Notes: a model not told the origin generated them from the sequence alone. Shown: positions 24,424-33,201, counted from the first letter of the stretch. The stretch: 43,922 nucleotides of DNA from GCA-2688775 sp035288865 (GCA_035288865.1 DATDZA010000041.1:1-43922); one strand, 5' to 3'. Made by a program: numbers and translations.

Positions 24424-25782
24424 ATGGATTCGTTAGACGATAGGCTTACAGATTCTGAAATAGAAAGCCCTGAAAGAAGAGAGCTAATTGGAAACATTTT
24501 AAGAGGTGGTGCGCTATTAGCTGCGTCTTCTTCAATATTAGCTGCAGCAGAATCTTTATTCCCTCAAGAAGCAGAAGCTCAAAGATCAAGGGCGGGTAAT
24601 CGAAGTGTACAAAGAGTTGAACATGATTACCCTTTGAATACAAGTCACCAATTACCAGCAAACAGAACTCGAACACGACCTTCTACAGATTATATAATCT
24701 TACACAATACTCAAGGTAATTTTCAAGGCGATTTAAATGTTATCAAAAAACATGCTAAAGCGAATTATCTAGTAAATAAAGACGGAATGGTTTATTCAAT
24801 AGTCAGACCAGAAAAATGGGCGAATCATGCGGGAAGAAGCATTTGGGAAGGACGTGAATGGTTAAGTGATTATTCAATAGGTATCGAAATTGTTGGTTAT
24901 AATTTTGAGCCATTAACAGATAGACAATATACTTCATTAAAACCTTTGGTGGAAGAGTTACAGAAAAGATATGGGATAAAAGATAGGGAGGTACTTGCAC
25001 ATTTTCAGATAGCATATGATGTAAATCATTGGACTAATTGGAAAAAAGGTCGAGGTAGAAGAAAAGACGGCATAAATATCGATTGGGTCAAATTAGGAAT
25101 TAATCATAGGACGGACGATCCAGATGTAAAGGCGGGAAGAGTCATTCCTGACGAGTTCCTTGAAGCTATTCTCGCAAGAGAAGAGAGAAGAAAGGGAATT
25201 TTTGGCATAGGTAGGGAAGATCCAGAAACGCGTGTCACAGAAGTACTTGGGCCAAATATAATAGAAGGCAAAAGAACAGCATGGACAATTGCAGGAGATG
25301 ATTACAACCAGCCGACTACATTTTATGTTGCCCCAAATAACACAATAACAGCAGGAAACCAAATATCGGATTGGGGAGCCATAGCTACAGGAACAAAAGT
25401 TTACACAAATACAGACCTTGCGACTGTTATAAGGACAGCTCGACCTATAATTACTCTTGCACAAGGAGAAACAGTTTGGAGCAATGTTCAATCAGCTTTC
25501 AATGATGCAACTACTTGTTATGTATTGCCTGATTCAAAAGACGTAATAAAAGGCAACAAAGCGAATTTCAACAGAATAGGCCCGGGTACAAGAATAGTGC
25601 TTGATTGCACAGGTCCTTATGAAATCAGAAGAGATAGGGGTCCAAGTAGATATGCAGGCAGAGAGTATAATACTGATAATACAATTTATATTTTTCCAAA
25701 TGGAGAAATGAAAACTGGAAATCAGATTCCAAATTTTAGCACATTGCCGAAGGAAACACAAATACTGGTTAGAAAAAAATAA
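24424..25782 (+). CDS. Secreted N-acetylmuramoyl-L-alanine amidase with twin-arginine signal and LysM-like repeats
   Basis: 452 aa. Zinc amidase (Amidase_2/PGRP fold) that would cut the MurNAc-L-Ala bond of bacterial murein. Residues 18-50 hold ERRELIGNILRGGALLAAS, a Tat-type signal with Arg18-Arg19. The catalytic domain spans about 85-235: His94 in YIILHNTQG, NHAGRS, SIGIEIVGY, then AHFQIA with His193 and GRRKDGINIDW with Asp215. These match the His-His-Asp zinc set of AmpD, with an insertion between. The last about 190 residues contain three similar units (TFYVAPNNTITAGN, TCYVLPDSKDVIKGN, TIYIFPNGEMKTGN), each ending in a GT-x-I/V strand. One starts GETVWSNVQ, reminiscent of LysM murein-binding repeats. 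TATA 27 nt before ATG. Confidence 0.8.
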   Translation: MDSLDDRLTDSEIESPERRELIGNILRGGALLAASSSILAAAESLFPQEAEAQRSRAGNRSVQRVEHDYPLNTSHQLPANRTRTRPSTDYIILHNTQGNFQGDLNVIKKHAKANYLVNKDGMVYSIVRPEKWANHAGRSIWEGREWLSDYSIGIEIVGYNFEPLTDRQYTSLKPLVEELQKRYGIKDREVLAHFQIAYDVNHWTNWKKGRGRRKDGINIDWVKLGINHRTDDPDVKAGRVIPDEFLEAILAREERRKGIFGIGREDPETRVTEVLGPNIIEGKRTAWTIAGDDYNQPTTFYVAPNNTITAGNQISDWGAIATGTKVYTNTDLATVIRTARPIITLAQGETVWSNVQSAFNDATTCYVLPDSKDVIKGNKANFNRIGPGTRIVLDCTGPYEIRRDRGPSRYAGREYNTDNTIYIFPNGEMKTGNQIPNFSTLPKETQILVRKK

Positions 25783-25793
25783 AAATACAAATC

Positions 25794-25827
25794 GCAACAT
25801 TAGCAGCAATTGTTGCCTAACTTTTTA
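25794..25827 (+). other. Hairpin with T-run between the two hydrolase genes
   Basis: GCAACA (25794-25799) pairs with TGTTGC (25811-25816), followed by CTAACTTTTT. It could attenuate or end the amidase transcript before the M23 gene, 56 bp downstream. The stem is only 6 bp with an 11-nt loop. Confidence 0.35.
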
Positions 25828-25837
25828 CAAAATTAAT

Positions 25838-26866
25838 ATGAAAAAAGTATTATCTCAATCAGGGAGTACTATTGGCAGGAGAGACTTTATTTTTTCTATG
25901 GCTGCGATAGCGCTAGGTAAAACTGGTTCTCCCAATTCAAGTCGATTGTCTTCTGGTGCTGATTTAGATTCATTAGTTGGTATAAATCAAGAACAGCCTT
26001 GGATTAGGGTTCTTGAAGATAATGAAATGTATACGCTAAAACTACACTCCAAATGGTACCAGCAAGGTGATTTAATGGTTGCTGAACTTGAGCCACACAT
26101 TCCATTGCAGGATTCAACATTTAATTTCTATGCAAAAAGGCCGGACGGAACAACCAGAAAATTAAGTTTGCCGCAGCTAAATAAAGATGGGAAAACTTAT
26201 GTTTTCTTGGGAATTGATTATGAGTATCCAGTGCAAAATGCCACCCTAGAGCTTAAGCTTACAGGAGGAGGAAGAAATATTAACAAACCTTATCAAATTG
26301 GAATCAAAATATTAGAAAATGTCAGAGAACAGAATTTTTCTTCCGCGGCGACGCAAAATGCTGAACCAATGACTCCCGAAGATGAAAAATCCGCTGAAAG
26401 AGAGAGGACTTTGCTTTATCCGGCATGGGGAGATTACACTACAAAATCAAATCATGTAACTGGAGGATTTCAATTGCCAAGAGCTGTCTGTGATTTTGGA
26501 AGTTTTGGCGCCAGAAGAATTTATGACGGTAAGGAGCGCTCCAGGCATAATGGCATGGATTGCGAGGGGGAAATAGGAGAGATTATCAGAGCAGCTCTTC
26601 CAGGAAAAATAGTGCGCTCAGAAAATGGTTTCTTTTACATGGGAAACACAGTAATGGTCCAGCATGGTTTTGGATTGTACACACTCTATGCTCATATGAA
26701 TATGCGAAATGTGAGGGAGGGAGAGATTGTTTCATCCGGCCAGAATATTGGAGAAATTGGAATGAGTGGAAGAGTAACAGGTCCGCATTTGCATTGGCAG
26801 GCCAAGCTTTATGGCATGAATATGGACCCCAAATCCCTAGAAGTTTTGAACGATGCTTTTAAATAA
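25838..26866 (+). CDS. Secreted M23-family metalloendopeptidase with twin-arginine signal
   Basis: 342 aa. Peptidase of the LytM/lysostaphin type that would cut peptide cross-links of murein. The N-terminus TIGRRDFIFSMAAIALG (Arg14-Arg15) is a textbook Tat signal. Residues about 55-160 form a beta-rich N-terminal domain of the kind often preceding M23. The catalytic domain (about 205-335) has all expected ligands: HNGMD (His237, Asp241), YAHM (His286) and GPHLHW (His317, His319). Gly-Ser-Gly-like GMSGRVTG precedes the last motif. It lies 56 bp after the amidase on the same strand, so the two enzymes are probably co-expressed and act on the same polymer. Confidence 0.88.
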   Translation: MKKVLSQSGSTIGRRDFIFSMAAIALGKTGSPNSSRLSSGADLDSLVGINQEQPWIRVLEDNEMYTLKLHSKWYQQGDLMVAELEPHIPLQDSTFNFYAKRPDGTTRKLSLPQLNKDGKTYVFLGIDYEYPVQNATLELKLTGGGRNINKPYQIGIKILENVREQNFSSAATQNAEPMTPEDEKSAERERTLLYPAWGDYTTKSNHVTGGFQLPRAVCDFGSFGARRIYDGKERSRHNGMDCEGEIGEIIRAALPGKIVRSENGFFYMGNTVMVQHGFGLYTLYAHMNMRNVREGEIVSSGQNIGEIGMSGRVTGPHLHWQAKLYGMNMDPKSLEVLNDAFK

Positions 26867-26965
26867 TCTGAAGGGAGATTACCCATTAATTATCTTATAA
26901 AACGTATCACCACTTCGTATCTGACTTTCTACAAAATTCTAAAATTAAATATATTAATGCAGAAT

Positions 26966-27817
26966 TTATCCGTTGATGATTTTGTAGAAAGTATCAAATA
27001 TACTCGTATCCGTAACAGCCAAATTATACTGTATTCCTAATTTGTTGCACACCTCTTCGATTCCGGCGCAGTGCGCATCGAGCTGCTGCTGGTATTCCAT
27101 CCTCATACGGGGGCTGACAAATGTCCTTAGCATTCCGCCAGTTTCGCTGTCTTTCAGCTTCATGTCGCCTTCCATTTTTAAATCTTTTTCAGCCCTGTCA
27201 AGAACCTGGATAATTTTTATTTCGTGATTGCCGAGCATGTAAAATGCTTCCCTTATCTCTTCGATATTGACAAGAAAATCCGACACAACTACGAGCATTG
27301 ATTTGCTGCCTATGACTTTCTTGTACTGCCTTAAAGTATCAGCTAATTTAGAATATCCTTTAGGCTTTATTGAATTCAGGTGCTGAATCATTGCGGCAAG
27401 ATGCGACATGCCCCTTTTTGGCTGGAACAGTTCAAGCGTGTCGGCAAAAGTAGAGAACTGGAATTTTTCATTCTCGCGCATGGCAAGATATCCGAATCCG
27501 ACTCCAATCATAGAGGCGTAGTCAAACTTGCTTACAGGCTTTCCAAAATCCATTGAAGCGCTTCGGTCAATTATTATATGCACTGTAAGGTTTTTTTCCT
27601 CTTCATGAACTTTCAGGTAAAAATTGTCTGTTCTCGCATACACTTTCCAGTCAATCAGCCTGATATCATCGCCAGGCGCATAAATTCTGTAATCTTTAAA
27701 AGTTAACCCGTGGCCCCCCATCGCAGACTTGCGGGCGCCGCTGATGGTAGAAGTAACTCTCTTGTTGACTACAAGATTAAATCTTGTCAATTGGTCCAAA
27801 AACTGCGTGTTTATCAT
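26966..27817 (-). CDS. DUF58 protein (MoxR-associated, VWA-like fold)
   Basis: 283 aa. The DUF58 signature GHGLTFKDYRIYAPGDDIR then LIDWKVYART is seen near residues 35-65. A VWA-like region begins IIIDRSASMDFG (MIDAS DxSxS) and continues to VVVSDFL. Such proteins pair with MoxR ATPases and are thought to assist assembly or remodelling of partner complexes. It is the last gene of the MoxR/VWA cluster, 184 bp after MoxR, and has a possible promoter of its own (CTATTTAAAAAA about 27840-27850, minus strand). Length is normal. Confidence 0.9.
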   Translation of the reverse strand: MINTQFLDQLTRFNLVVNKRVTSTISGARKSAMGGHGLTFKDYRIYAPGDDIRLIDWKVYARTDNFYLKVHEEEKNLTVHIIIDRSASMDFGKPVSKFDYASMIGVGFGYLAMRENEKFQFSTFADTLELFQPKRGMSHLAAMIQHLNSIKPKGYSKLADTLRQYKKVIGSKSMLVVVSDFLVNIEEIREAFYMLGNHEIKIIQVLDRAEKDLKMEGDMKLKDSETGGMLRTFVSPRMRMEYQQQLDAHCAGIEEVCNKLGIQYNLAVTDTSIFDTFYKIING

Positions 27818-27889
27818 TTTATTTGGAAATTTTTAGACAATTTTTTTAAATAGACATTGCACAATTTTGTTCCACATCTTGGGGTGGGT

Positions 27890-27934
27890 GGAGGGCAACA
27901 TTATCCACATAAAGTGCTACTTAAAGTTCCCTCC
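27890..27934 (-). repeat. Intergenic hairpin element, copy 2 (between MoxR and DUF58)
   Basis: On the minus strand GAGGGAA (27927-27933) and ATGTTGCCCTC (27891-27901) are separated by 25 nt and pair as GGAGGGAAC / GTT-G-CCCTCC with one bulged G. Copy 3 has the same two blocks separated by 26 nt. The G/C-rich flank GGGTGGGTGGAGGGCAA on the plus strand matches copy 1. No open frame is convincing here. It may be a processing or termination structure in the operon RNA, or a mobile repeat. Confidence 0.55.
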
Positions 27935-28001
27935 CTGAGTAATTTTAGTTGTAATAATATGTCCAAATAAATCACTAAACTTTGAAGCATAAAAAACCAA
28001 A

Positions 28002-28937
28002 TTATTTAACTTTATCAATAATTGCCTTGATTGCATCGTCTACTGACATACCTTTTCTCTCGGCCTCAAAGTTCAGGACTATTCTGTGCCTTAAAATCGG
28101 GTAGGCCAAAAAGTTTAGGTCGTCATTGCTCACGTGATTTCTCCCTTGTATCAACGCCCTTGCTTTTGACGCCAAAATCAATCCAATTGATGCCCTAGGA
28201 GACGCGCCGTACTGTATAATCTCCTTGTTTGAACGGGTTGCATGAATTATTTTGACCGCCCTTTGCTTTATGTCATTTGCGATGGGAACCTGCCTCGTCA
28301 ATCCCTGCAAAGTTAGCAAGTGATTTTTGTTCAGCATTACTTTTAACCTGCGGTCCTTGGCTTCAGCCGCATACATATCCACTATTTCAATTTCCTGGTC
28401 ATAGGTCGGGTAAGCAACTTTTATTTTTAGCAAAAATCTGTCAGCCTGGGCTTCAGGAAGAGGATAAGTTCCCTCCTGCTCAATCGGGTTTTGCGTTGCA
28501 AGGACAAAAAACGGCGCGTCAAGCTTGTAAGTGTTTGTTCCGACAGTAACCTGCTTTTCCTGCATTGCCTCAAGCAGCGCTGACTGTGTTTTTGGCGTCG
28601 CACGGTTGATTTCATCCGCAAGAACAATGTTCGCAAAAATCGGCCCGGGCTGGAATTTAAACTGCCTTTTGCCGGACGATTCCTCGATGATGTAAGTTCC
28701 AGTGATATCCGACGGCATTAAATCAGGAGTATTTTGAATTCTCGAGAATTTTAAGTCCATCAGCTCTGCAAGAGTCCTTACTGTCAAAGTCTTTGCCAGA
28801 CCCGGGTAGCCTTCAAGCAAAGCATTTGAATCGCACAAGATGGATACCAGAATTTGCTCGACAACATCCTGCTGGCCTACAATAACTTTGCCAAGTTCTT
28901 TTTGCAGCTCGTCAAAAACCTGCTTGTAATTTTTCAT
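28002..28937 (-). CDS. MoxR-family AAA+ ATPase
   Basis: 311 aa. Chaperone-like AAA+ ATPase. Walker A EGYPGLAKT (about 42-50), Walker B VLADEINRA, sensor LATQNPIEQEGTYPLPEAQADRFL, and the C-terminal lid with ASPRASI. All motifs are intact and length is typical. Start is fixed by Shine-Dalgarno GAGGTGA just before the ATG. Within the cluster it stands next to DUF58 and two VWA proteins, the classic MoxR partnership, in which the ATPase remodels VWA or membrane complexes using ATP. Confidence 0.95.
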   Translation of the reverse strand: MKNYKQVFDELQKELGKVIVGQQDVVEQILVSILCDSNALLEGYPGLAKTLTVRTLAELMDLKFSRIQNTPDLMPSDITGTYIIEESSGKRQFKFQPGPIFANIVLADEINRATPKTQSALLEAMQEKQVTVGTNTYKLDAPFFVLATQNPIEQEGTYPLPEAQADRFLLKIKVAYPTYDQEIEIVDMYAAEAKDRRLKVMLNKNHLLTLQGLTRQVPIANDIKQRAVKIIHATRSNKEIIQYGASPRASIGLILASKARALIQGRNHVSNDDLNFLAYPILRHRIVLNFEAERKGMSVDDAIKAIIDKVK

Positions 28938-29021
28938 TTATAATTCACCTCAATATTTTTTGTTGGAAAGTTTAATCAGTTTTTTATTAGTAAATTTATT
29001 TTTATTATAAATTTTTAATTG

Positions 29022-29786
29022 TTAACCTTCCGCCAGTTTCTTGAAATAATTCTTTACCAATTCCTGCTGCTCCTGAGGAATATTTTCTTCGTAAGCTGTT
29101 GTTTCCTTAACAGCGAGCTCCGATGGAAATGTGGCCTCAAACTTTTGCCTCTGTGAGTCCCCTTCTTCTTTTACATTAACTTTAAAATCAACAGGCTTAA
29201 GGCGTATATTAAGCTCCTTGTCACCGAGAGTTGCAATATCATTTTTACCGAAAATGTCACCGCTCGTATTTAGTTTTGCCGCTACAAAATTCCCCGCGCC
29301 TTTCGGGCCTTGAAAAATATTCGGAACTGAATTCTTTGCGAAGTCAGCTATCTTTAAGTTCATTGTCGTGGCAAAAATAATCAAAAATGAGAGAATCATG
29401 ACAGCAAATATCTTGTAAGAAATTGTTCGTGGATTGATAAACATGGAAAGCTCAACGTTCTTCATTGCGTTAGTAACTTCGTACTCCAGCTCATTCGCAA
29501 TCGGATTGTCCATATGGACATTGTCAGCGGCTGTCCTTAATTTTTCCCTGAGCGAAGCATACTTGCCCTCAACAATCATGGGCTTTGAAGCCTTCATTGA
29601 TATGTAGGTGTAAAACCCAAGATATGCAACCGACGGAATTAATGATAGCATCGGATGGAAATCTAGCACAGACAAAAGAAGGTATGAAACCAAAAAGACA
29701 AGGGTGGTGTTTACTACATTCTCAAATAAGGTCAACTGGTTCAAAGTCCGGTTAATTTCCTCCACTACATCCTTGAATTGTTTCAT
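29022..29786 (-). CDS. Three-helix membrane protein of the MoxR/VWA operon
   Basis: 254 aa, family not recognised. Two hydrophobic helices lie at about 25-65 (VVNTTLVFLVSYLLLSVL and then a second) and one at about 125-145 (IFAVMILSFLIIFATTM). Between them is a charged cytoplasmic-looking helical region, and the C-terminal about 105 residues should be on the opposite side. The ATG follows directly on the TGA of the coiled-coil gene (TGAAATG), so the two are coupled. Position between the coiled-coil anchor and MoxR suggests a membrane base for the MoxR/VWA complex. Confidence 0.65.
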   Translation of the reverse strand: MKQFKDVVEEINRTLNQLTLFENVVNTTLVFLVSYLLLSVLDFHPMLSLIPSVAYLGFYTYISMKASKPMIVEGKYASLREKLRTAADNVHMDNPIANELEYEVTNAMKNVELSMFINPRTISYKIFAVMILSFLIIFATTMNLKIADFAKNSVPNIFQGPKGAGNFVAAKLNTSGDIFGKNDIATLGDKELNIRLKPVDFKVNVKEEGDSQRQKFEATFPSELAVKETTAYEENIPQEQQELVKNYFKKLAEG

Positions 29787-29787
29787 T

Positions 29788-30309
29788 TCAGCAAGTTTCC
29801 GAGGCGCCTGCTGTGCTTTTTAAGCAGGCATTTCTTTTTTTCAAATCTTCAACTTGATCATCTAATCTGTTAACATCGGATTTTAAATTCAGCACCTGAC
29901 TATTCAACTGCTGCACGAGAACAGCCTGCGCTGCCAATTGATTTTGGGTGTCAACCAATTTGCTCAACGTAGCCGCCAATTCAGATTTTGTGCTTGATAA
30001 ATCCGCCGTCAATTTATTTTTATCGGTTTCGAGCTGGTCCCGCTCGCTTTTTGTATCTACATATTTCTTGCTCAAGTCCTGCTCTTTCTGGCCCTGGAGA
30101 GTTAACTGGATATTGGTCTGGTTCAGCTGGCCTTTTTTAGATTCTAAGTCCTTGCTAATGACATCAAGCTCCTTGAGCTTTATATCATAGCTTTTCGATA
30201 CATTCTTGAAAGTAGTTTGGTAATAAACGGTGAATCCGCTGAACATTAAGATCGCCGCAACTATCAGGAGAAGCAGCCCAAGATTGACATCTCGCCTCAT
30301 TATCGCCAT
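29788..30309 (-). CDS. Membrane-anchored coiled-coil protein of the MoxR/VWA operon
   Basis: 173 aa. Basic MRRDVN, one membrane helix (about 9-30) ending GFTVYY, then a near-continuous coiled coil (about 40-155, for example LDVISKDLESKKGQL and SQVLNLKSDVNRLDDQ) and two cysteines at the C-terminus. The N-terminal 37 residues align gap-free with the stand-alone gene at 12.65 kb, and both have paired C-terminal cysteines, so the two are paralogues. It is probably an external or periplasm-like spacer or scaffold. It precedes and is coupled to the three-helix membrane protein. Confidence 0.7.
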   Translation of the reverse strand: MAIMRRDVNLGLLLLIVAAILMFSGFTVYYQTTFKNVSKSYDIKLKELDVISKDLESKKGQLNQTNIQLTLQGQKEQDLSKKYVDTKSERDQLETDKNKLTADLSSTKSELAATLSKLVDTQNQLAAQAVLVQQLNSQVLNLKSDVNRLDDQVEDLKKRNACLKSTAGASETC

Positions 30310-30627
30310 TTCATCGCCTCATTTTAAATTAAATTTATTATTTTCTTAAAATTTTTCCTCAGGTGAATATTGTCTGCTGCTCTTAACGCACTCCGGATAG
30401 GTCCCGCACCGTTTCACATAGTTTATTTTATGGAGCATTGCGGCACTTGGTTGTTTTATATCTTTGGTGGGTACCTGAATTGTGAGCGTGCGAACAATTC
30501 TCGCACGCAAGCGAGGGCAACATGCTGCACTTTTGACGCTACAATCAAATTCCCTCACTGGTGAGTTTATTAATTTTCTTGTCTCTTTTTTATTATGCTT
30601 TAACGGTCACTCCTCTGACTTAAATAT
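30310..30627 (-). other. 318-bp operon gap with hairpins, including intergenic element copy 3
   Basis: No convincing gene. It is less AT-rich than other gaps. Element copy 3 spans 30513-30556: minus-strand GAGGGAA, 26 nt, ATGTTGCCCTC, with the ends paired (GAGGG/CCCTC). Beside it is a perfect 8-bp hairpin GCGTGCGA / TCGCACGC (30486-30493 and 30501-30508, loop 7). Two overlapping small frames, one on each strand, have odd composition and no start signals. Because the gap lies between co-directional operon genes, a structured leader, RNA processing site or small RNA is possible. Confidence 0.5.
30513..30556 (-). repeat. Intergenic hairpin element, copy 3
   Basis: Homologous in sequence and spacing to copy 2 (shared minus-strand blocks GAGGGAA and ATGTTGCCCTC, 26 nt apart against 25). 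The shared segments include GTAGC and the stem ends. The inner AAAAGTGC block matches copy 1. Confidence 0.55.
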
Positions 30628-33108
30628 TTATCTTTGCGCATTCTCCCTGAATCTTCTTATTGCTATCTCAGTTAAAAACAGCAACATCGCTATTATTGCA
30701 AACGGCCACCTGTAATCAGTTGACTCGATTTTTATTCTTTTCGATTTTGCCTTGATGAATTCTATTATTTCTTTCGTATCGGAAACGTCAAAAACCTTTC
30801 CGCCGGTTTTCTGCACGAGAGTTGTGAATTCTGGATTAATTCCGAGATTTGCGTATTCATCATTGTAATTAACCGCAAAAGTTGCATCAAGCAGGTCCTT
30901 GAAACCCATTTCAGCTGGAGTGTATGAAGCTGAGTAAAGATTTGTGTCTATTTTCGCAAACGCAAGGCCATCGGCCTTTGGCATATCTCTAGTTATTACA
31001 TTCACGTTTGTCGATTTTCCCAGAACAGTGTCGCTTATGCTTACATCATAGCTCTTTTTTCTTGCAAGATCGCCGATGGCCCAGTTTATGCTCTTGGTAA
31101 TCAACTTGGAATTTTCCCTGTTTAATAATGCGCCAGCCCATCTTGAGCCGTCGTCGGTTCCCAATGTGACAACTCTTCCAAGCCCGAAGCGCCAGACAGC
31201 AAGTATCGGAATATTTTTTTGTGTTGTTACAAGCAGTCTTGCAGCAGGCTTGGGCACCATATAATTATAGCCGGAAATGGTTGCGTGCATGTCATCCATT
31301 GCAAGTGTTATGAAATGCGTTGTGTCAATAGGAATTAAAGTATTATAAAATTCCTCACCCTTTGTCTCATCCCTGTCGCCGAACTGAACTTTTAATTTAT
31401 TGGATGCATCTGTCTTAAAATAAATTCCTTCCCCGAGCCTTGCCATGTTTTCAAGGAACAAATTACTATCGTCCGATAAGGGATATGTATCTGTTCCAAC
31501 TCCCACAGTAAACACCTTTACTCCCTGCGCATTCACACTTCTTACAATATCCAATGTATTCTGCCTCAGCTGGTTATAGGTTGTGGCTCCATCGCTAATA
31601 AAAATTATATTTTTGCTTCCGCCTGCCTTGCTTAGCAGCTGTGCTCCACCCTGTACGCCAACATCAAAGCAGGACTGGCCGTCAAAATCCAGCTTTGCAA
31701 TTCTATCCTTTAATTCTTTTTTTACTTCTTTTAATGGTTTTAATCCGCCTGGAAGTATATCAAACGCCTGGCATCTTTCTGTGTGGCCGTTTCCAAAAGC
31801 CACTGCTCCAATATTGTTTTTCTCACTAAGGCTATCAACGACACTAATGGCTAAAGCTTTTTCGACCGCAATTTTGTCACCTTCCGTACTATGTGAAATG
31901 TCAATAACTAATGCGATGTTAATGTCACTTTTATTTGACTCCTCGCTTGCGCCGATTTTTACCGGAAGCAGGGTTTCAAGAATTGTTCCTTTGTACCCTC
32001 CTCTGTCGAATGAGTTCTCCCCTCCTAAAAATATCAGCCCATTGCCGTCTGATACGTAACTGCTAAGCCGGTCAATGTGTGAATTTATGCTCGAGGCCGG
32101 AATGTCATTAAAAATCACTGCCATATAATCTGACAAGTCCAGCGGAAGTGAATCCCTAACATCAACTTCATAAATCTTGAAAAGCTGCTCAGCCAGCGGT
32201 GATGTTTTTTGCGTCAGATAAAGTATTTTCGGCCTTGGGACTATTTTCACGCTCTTGTAATAAACATTGTTGTTTTGGAAATAATCGTCCTTGCCGACAC
32301 TAAGCAATCTTGCCGTCAGTTTGTGGTATTCCCCGTCAGGAAATATTTTTGAAAATGTAAATGTTTTGGAGCCGCTTCCCTGCTCTTCCAGTATGAGCAC
32401 TGAATCATCCATGCTAACCTGCAGAGTGTAAGGAATGCTTCCGCCGACAACAGAAACCCTCACCACAAAATCCCCTTCAGTGTCTTTTATAAGTTCTGGG
32501 GGGCCGTCAATTGTAACCCCCACATCATTTTTCACAGCATCCATCTTCAGAGTGCTGATTGAAGAATTTATTCCGGAAGCAAAAAGCATAATATCTCCAA
32601 GAAGCTTGCCCTCGTTATTTAGCCCGTCCGTAACAACCAAAACATTGTCATTGCCCTCTAGGTTATTAAGTATCCCATTTCCTATAGTTGAATGCTCTCC
32701 GCTCGCAATTGTTCTTATCTGCACAGGCACTGTGCCTTCCAATTTTTTGTATAAATCATAGGCTACATTTGAATTATAAAGTACCATGGATGTTGAATTA
32801 TCAACGAGAATTGTCAGCCTTGGATTGCCGGGAACTGTTTTGCTTTCAAGCATGAACGGCGATGCAATCGCAATCAGTAAAAATACGAATGCAAGGCTTC
32901 TCAGCGCAAACACTATCTTTCGGTCGGTCTTTTTTGATTTCACATAATTTTCCAGCTCGAACCTGTTGTTAAATTTCACAAAAGTCTTTCTTGTTAGCCA
33001 AAATAGAAAAAGTATGATGGGAATTATTGCAATCAGCACATATGAGTATCTGAAGCAATATTTTGACATGCAATAAACGTGTGAGTAATCCGGAATTATA
33101 AATGCCAT
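30628..33108 (-). CDS. Large membrane protein with two VWA domains and a glutamine-amidotransferase-like domain
   Basis: 826 aa from ATG at 33108; the frame is open to an ATG at 33171. Two N-terminal membrane helices (about 22-40 and 68-88) are followed by a first VWA-like domain with MIDAS DNSTS near residue 103, then a beta domain. A class I amidotransferase-like domain follows (about 290-385: ILYLTQKTSPLAEQLF, then GLIFLGGENSFDRGGY), as in bacterial VWA partners of MoxR. A second VWA domain has DISHST near residue 403 and ISDGATTYN, then a GATase-like tail and a C-terminal membrane helix (WPFAIIAMLLFLTEIAI). The bulk is probably extracytoplasmic. It is a likely MoxR client. Confidence 0.8.
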   Translation of the reverse strand: MAFIIPDYSHVYCMSKYCFRYSYVLIAIIPIILFLFWLTRKTFVKFNNRFELENYVKSKKTDRKIVFALRSLAFVFLLIAIASPFMLESKTVPGNPRLTILVDNSTSMVLYNSNVAYDLYKKLEGTVPVQIRTIASGEHSTIGNGILNNLEGNDNVLVVTDGLNNEGKLLGDIMLFASGINSSISTLKMDAVKNDVGVTIDGPPELIKDTEGDFVVRVSVVGGSIPYTLQVSMDDSVLILEEQGSGSKTFTFSKIFPDGEYHKLTARLLSVGKDDYFQNNNVYYKSVKIVPRPKILYLTQKTSPLAEQLFKIYEVDVRDSLPLDLSDYMAVIFNDIPASSINSHIDRLSSYVSDGNGLIFLGGENSFDRGGYKGTILETLLPVKIGASEESNKSDINIALVIDISHSTEGDKIAVEKALAISVVDSLSEKNNIGAVAFGNGHTERCQAFDILPGGLKPLKEVKKELKDRIAKLDFDGQSCFDVGVQGGAQLLSKAGGSKNIIFISDGATTYNQLRQNTLDIVRSVNAQGVKVFTVGVGTDTYPLSDDSNLFLENMARLGEGIYFKTDASNKLKVQFGDRDETKGEEFYNTLIPIDTTHFITLAMDDMHATISGYNYMVPKPAARLLVTTQKNIPILAVWRFGLGRVVTLGTDDGSRWAGALLNRENSKLITKSINWAIGDLARKKSYDVSISDTVLGKSTNVNVITRDMPKADGLAFAKIDTNLYSASYTPAEMGFKDLLDATFAVNYNDEYANLGINPEFTTLVQKTGGKVFDVSDTKEIIEFIKAKSKRIKIESTDYRWPFAIIAMLLFLTEIAIRRFRENAQR

Positions 33109-33180
33109 TTTAGTTCTTTCATTTTTGTTTGTCTTTATTATATTCGTTATTTTCCGTGCCAGCCATGGCACATTTTTGAT

Positions 33181-33201
33181 GGAACTTTTCGCAAAAGTTC
33201 C
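33181..33201 (-). other. Perfect 9-bp hairpin between the two VWA genes
   Basis: GGAACTTTT-CGC-AAAAGTTCC, loop of 3 nt, in the gap before the second VWA gene. There is no T-run on the minus side beyond it, so it looks less like a terminator than an RNA stability or processing structure. Neighbouring sequence (33215-33240) is rich in CGCGAGC-type inverted repeats. Confidence 0.5.

Noticed and set aside
30346..30564. Overlapping 60-70 aa frames on both strands in the MoxR operon gap
   Set aside because: Unusual composition, no start signals, and the DNA is explained by hairpins including a repeat element.
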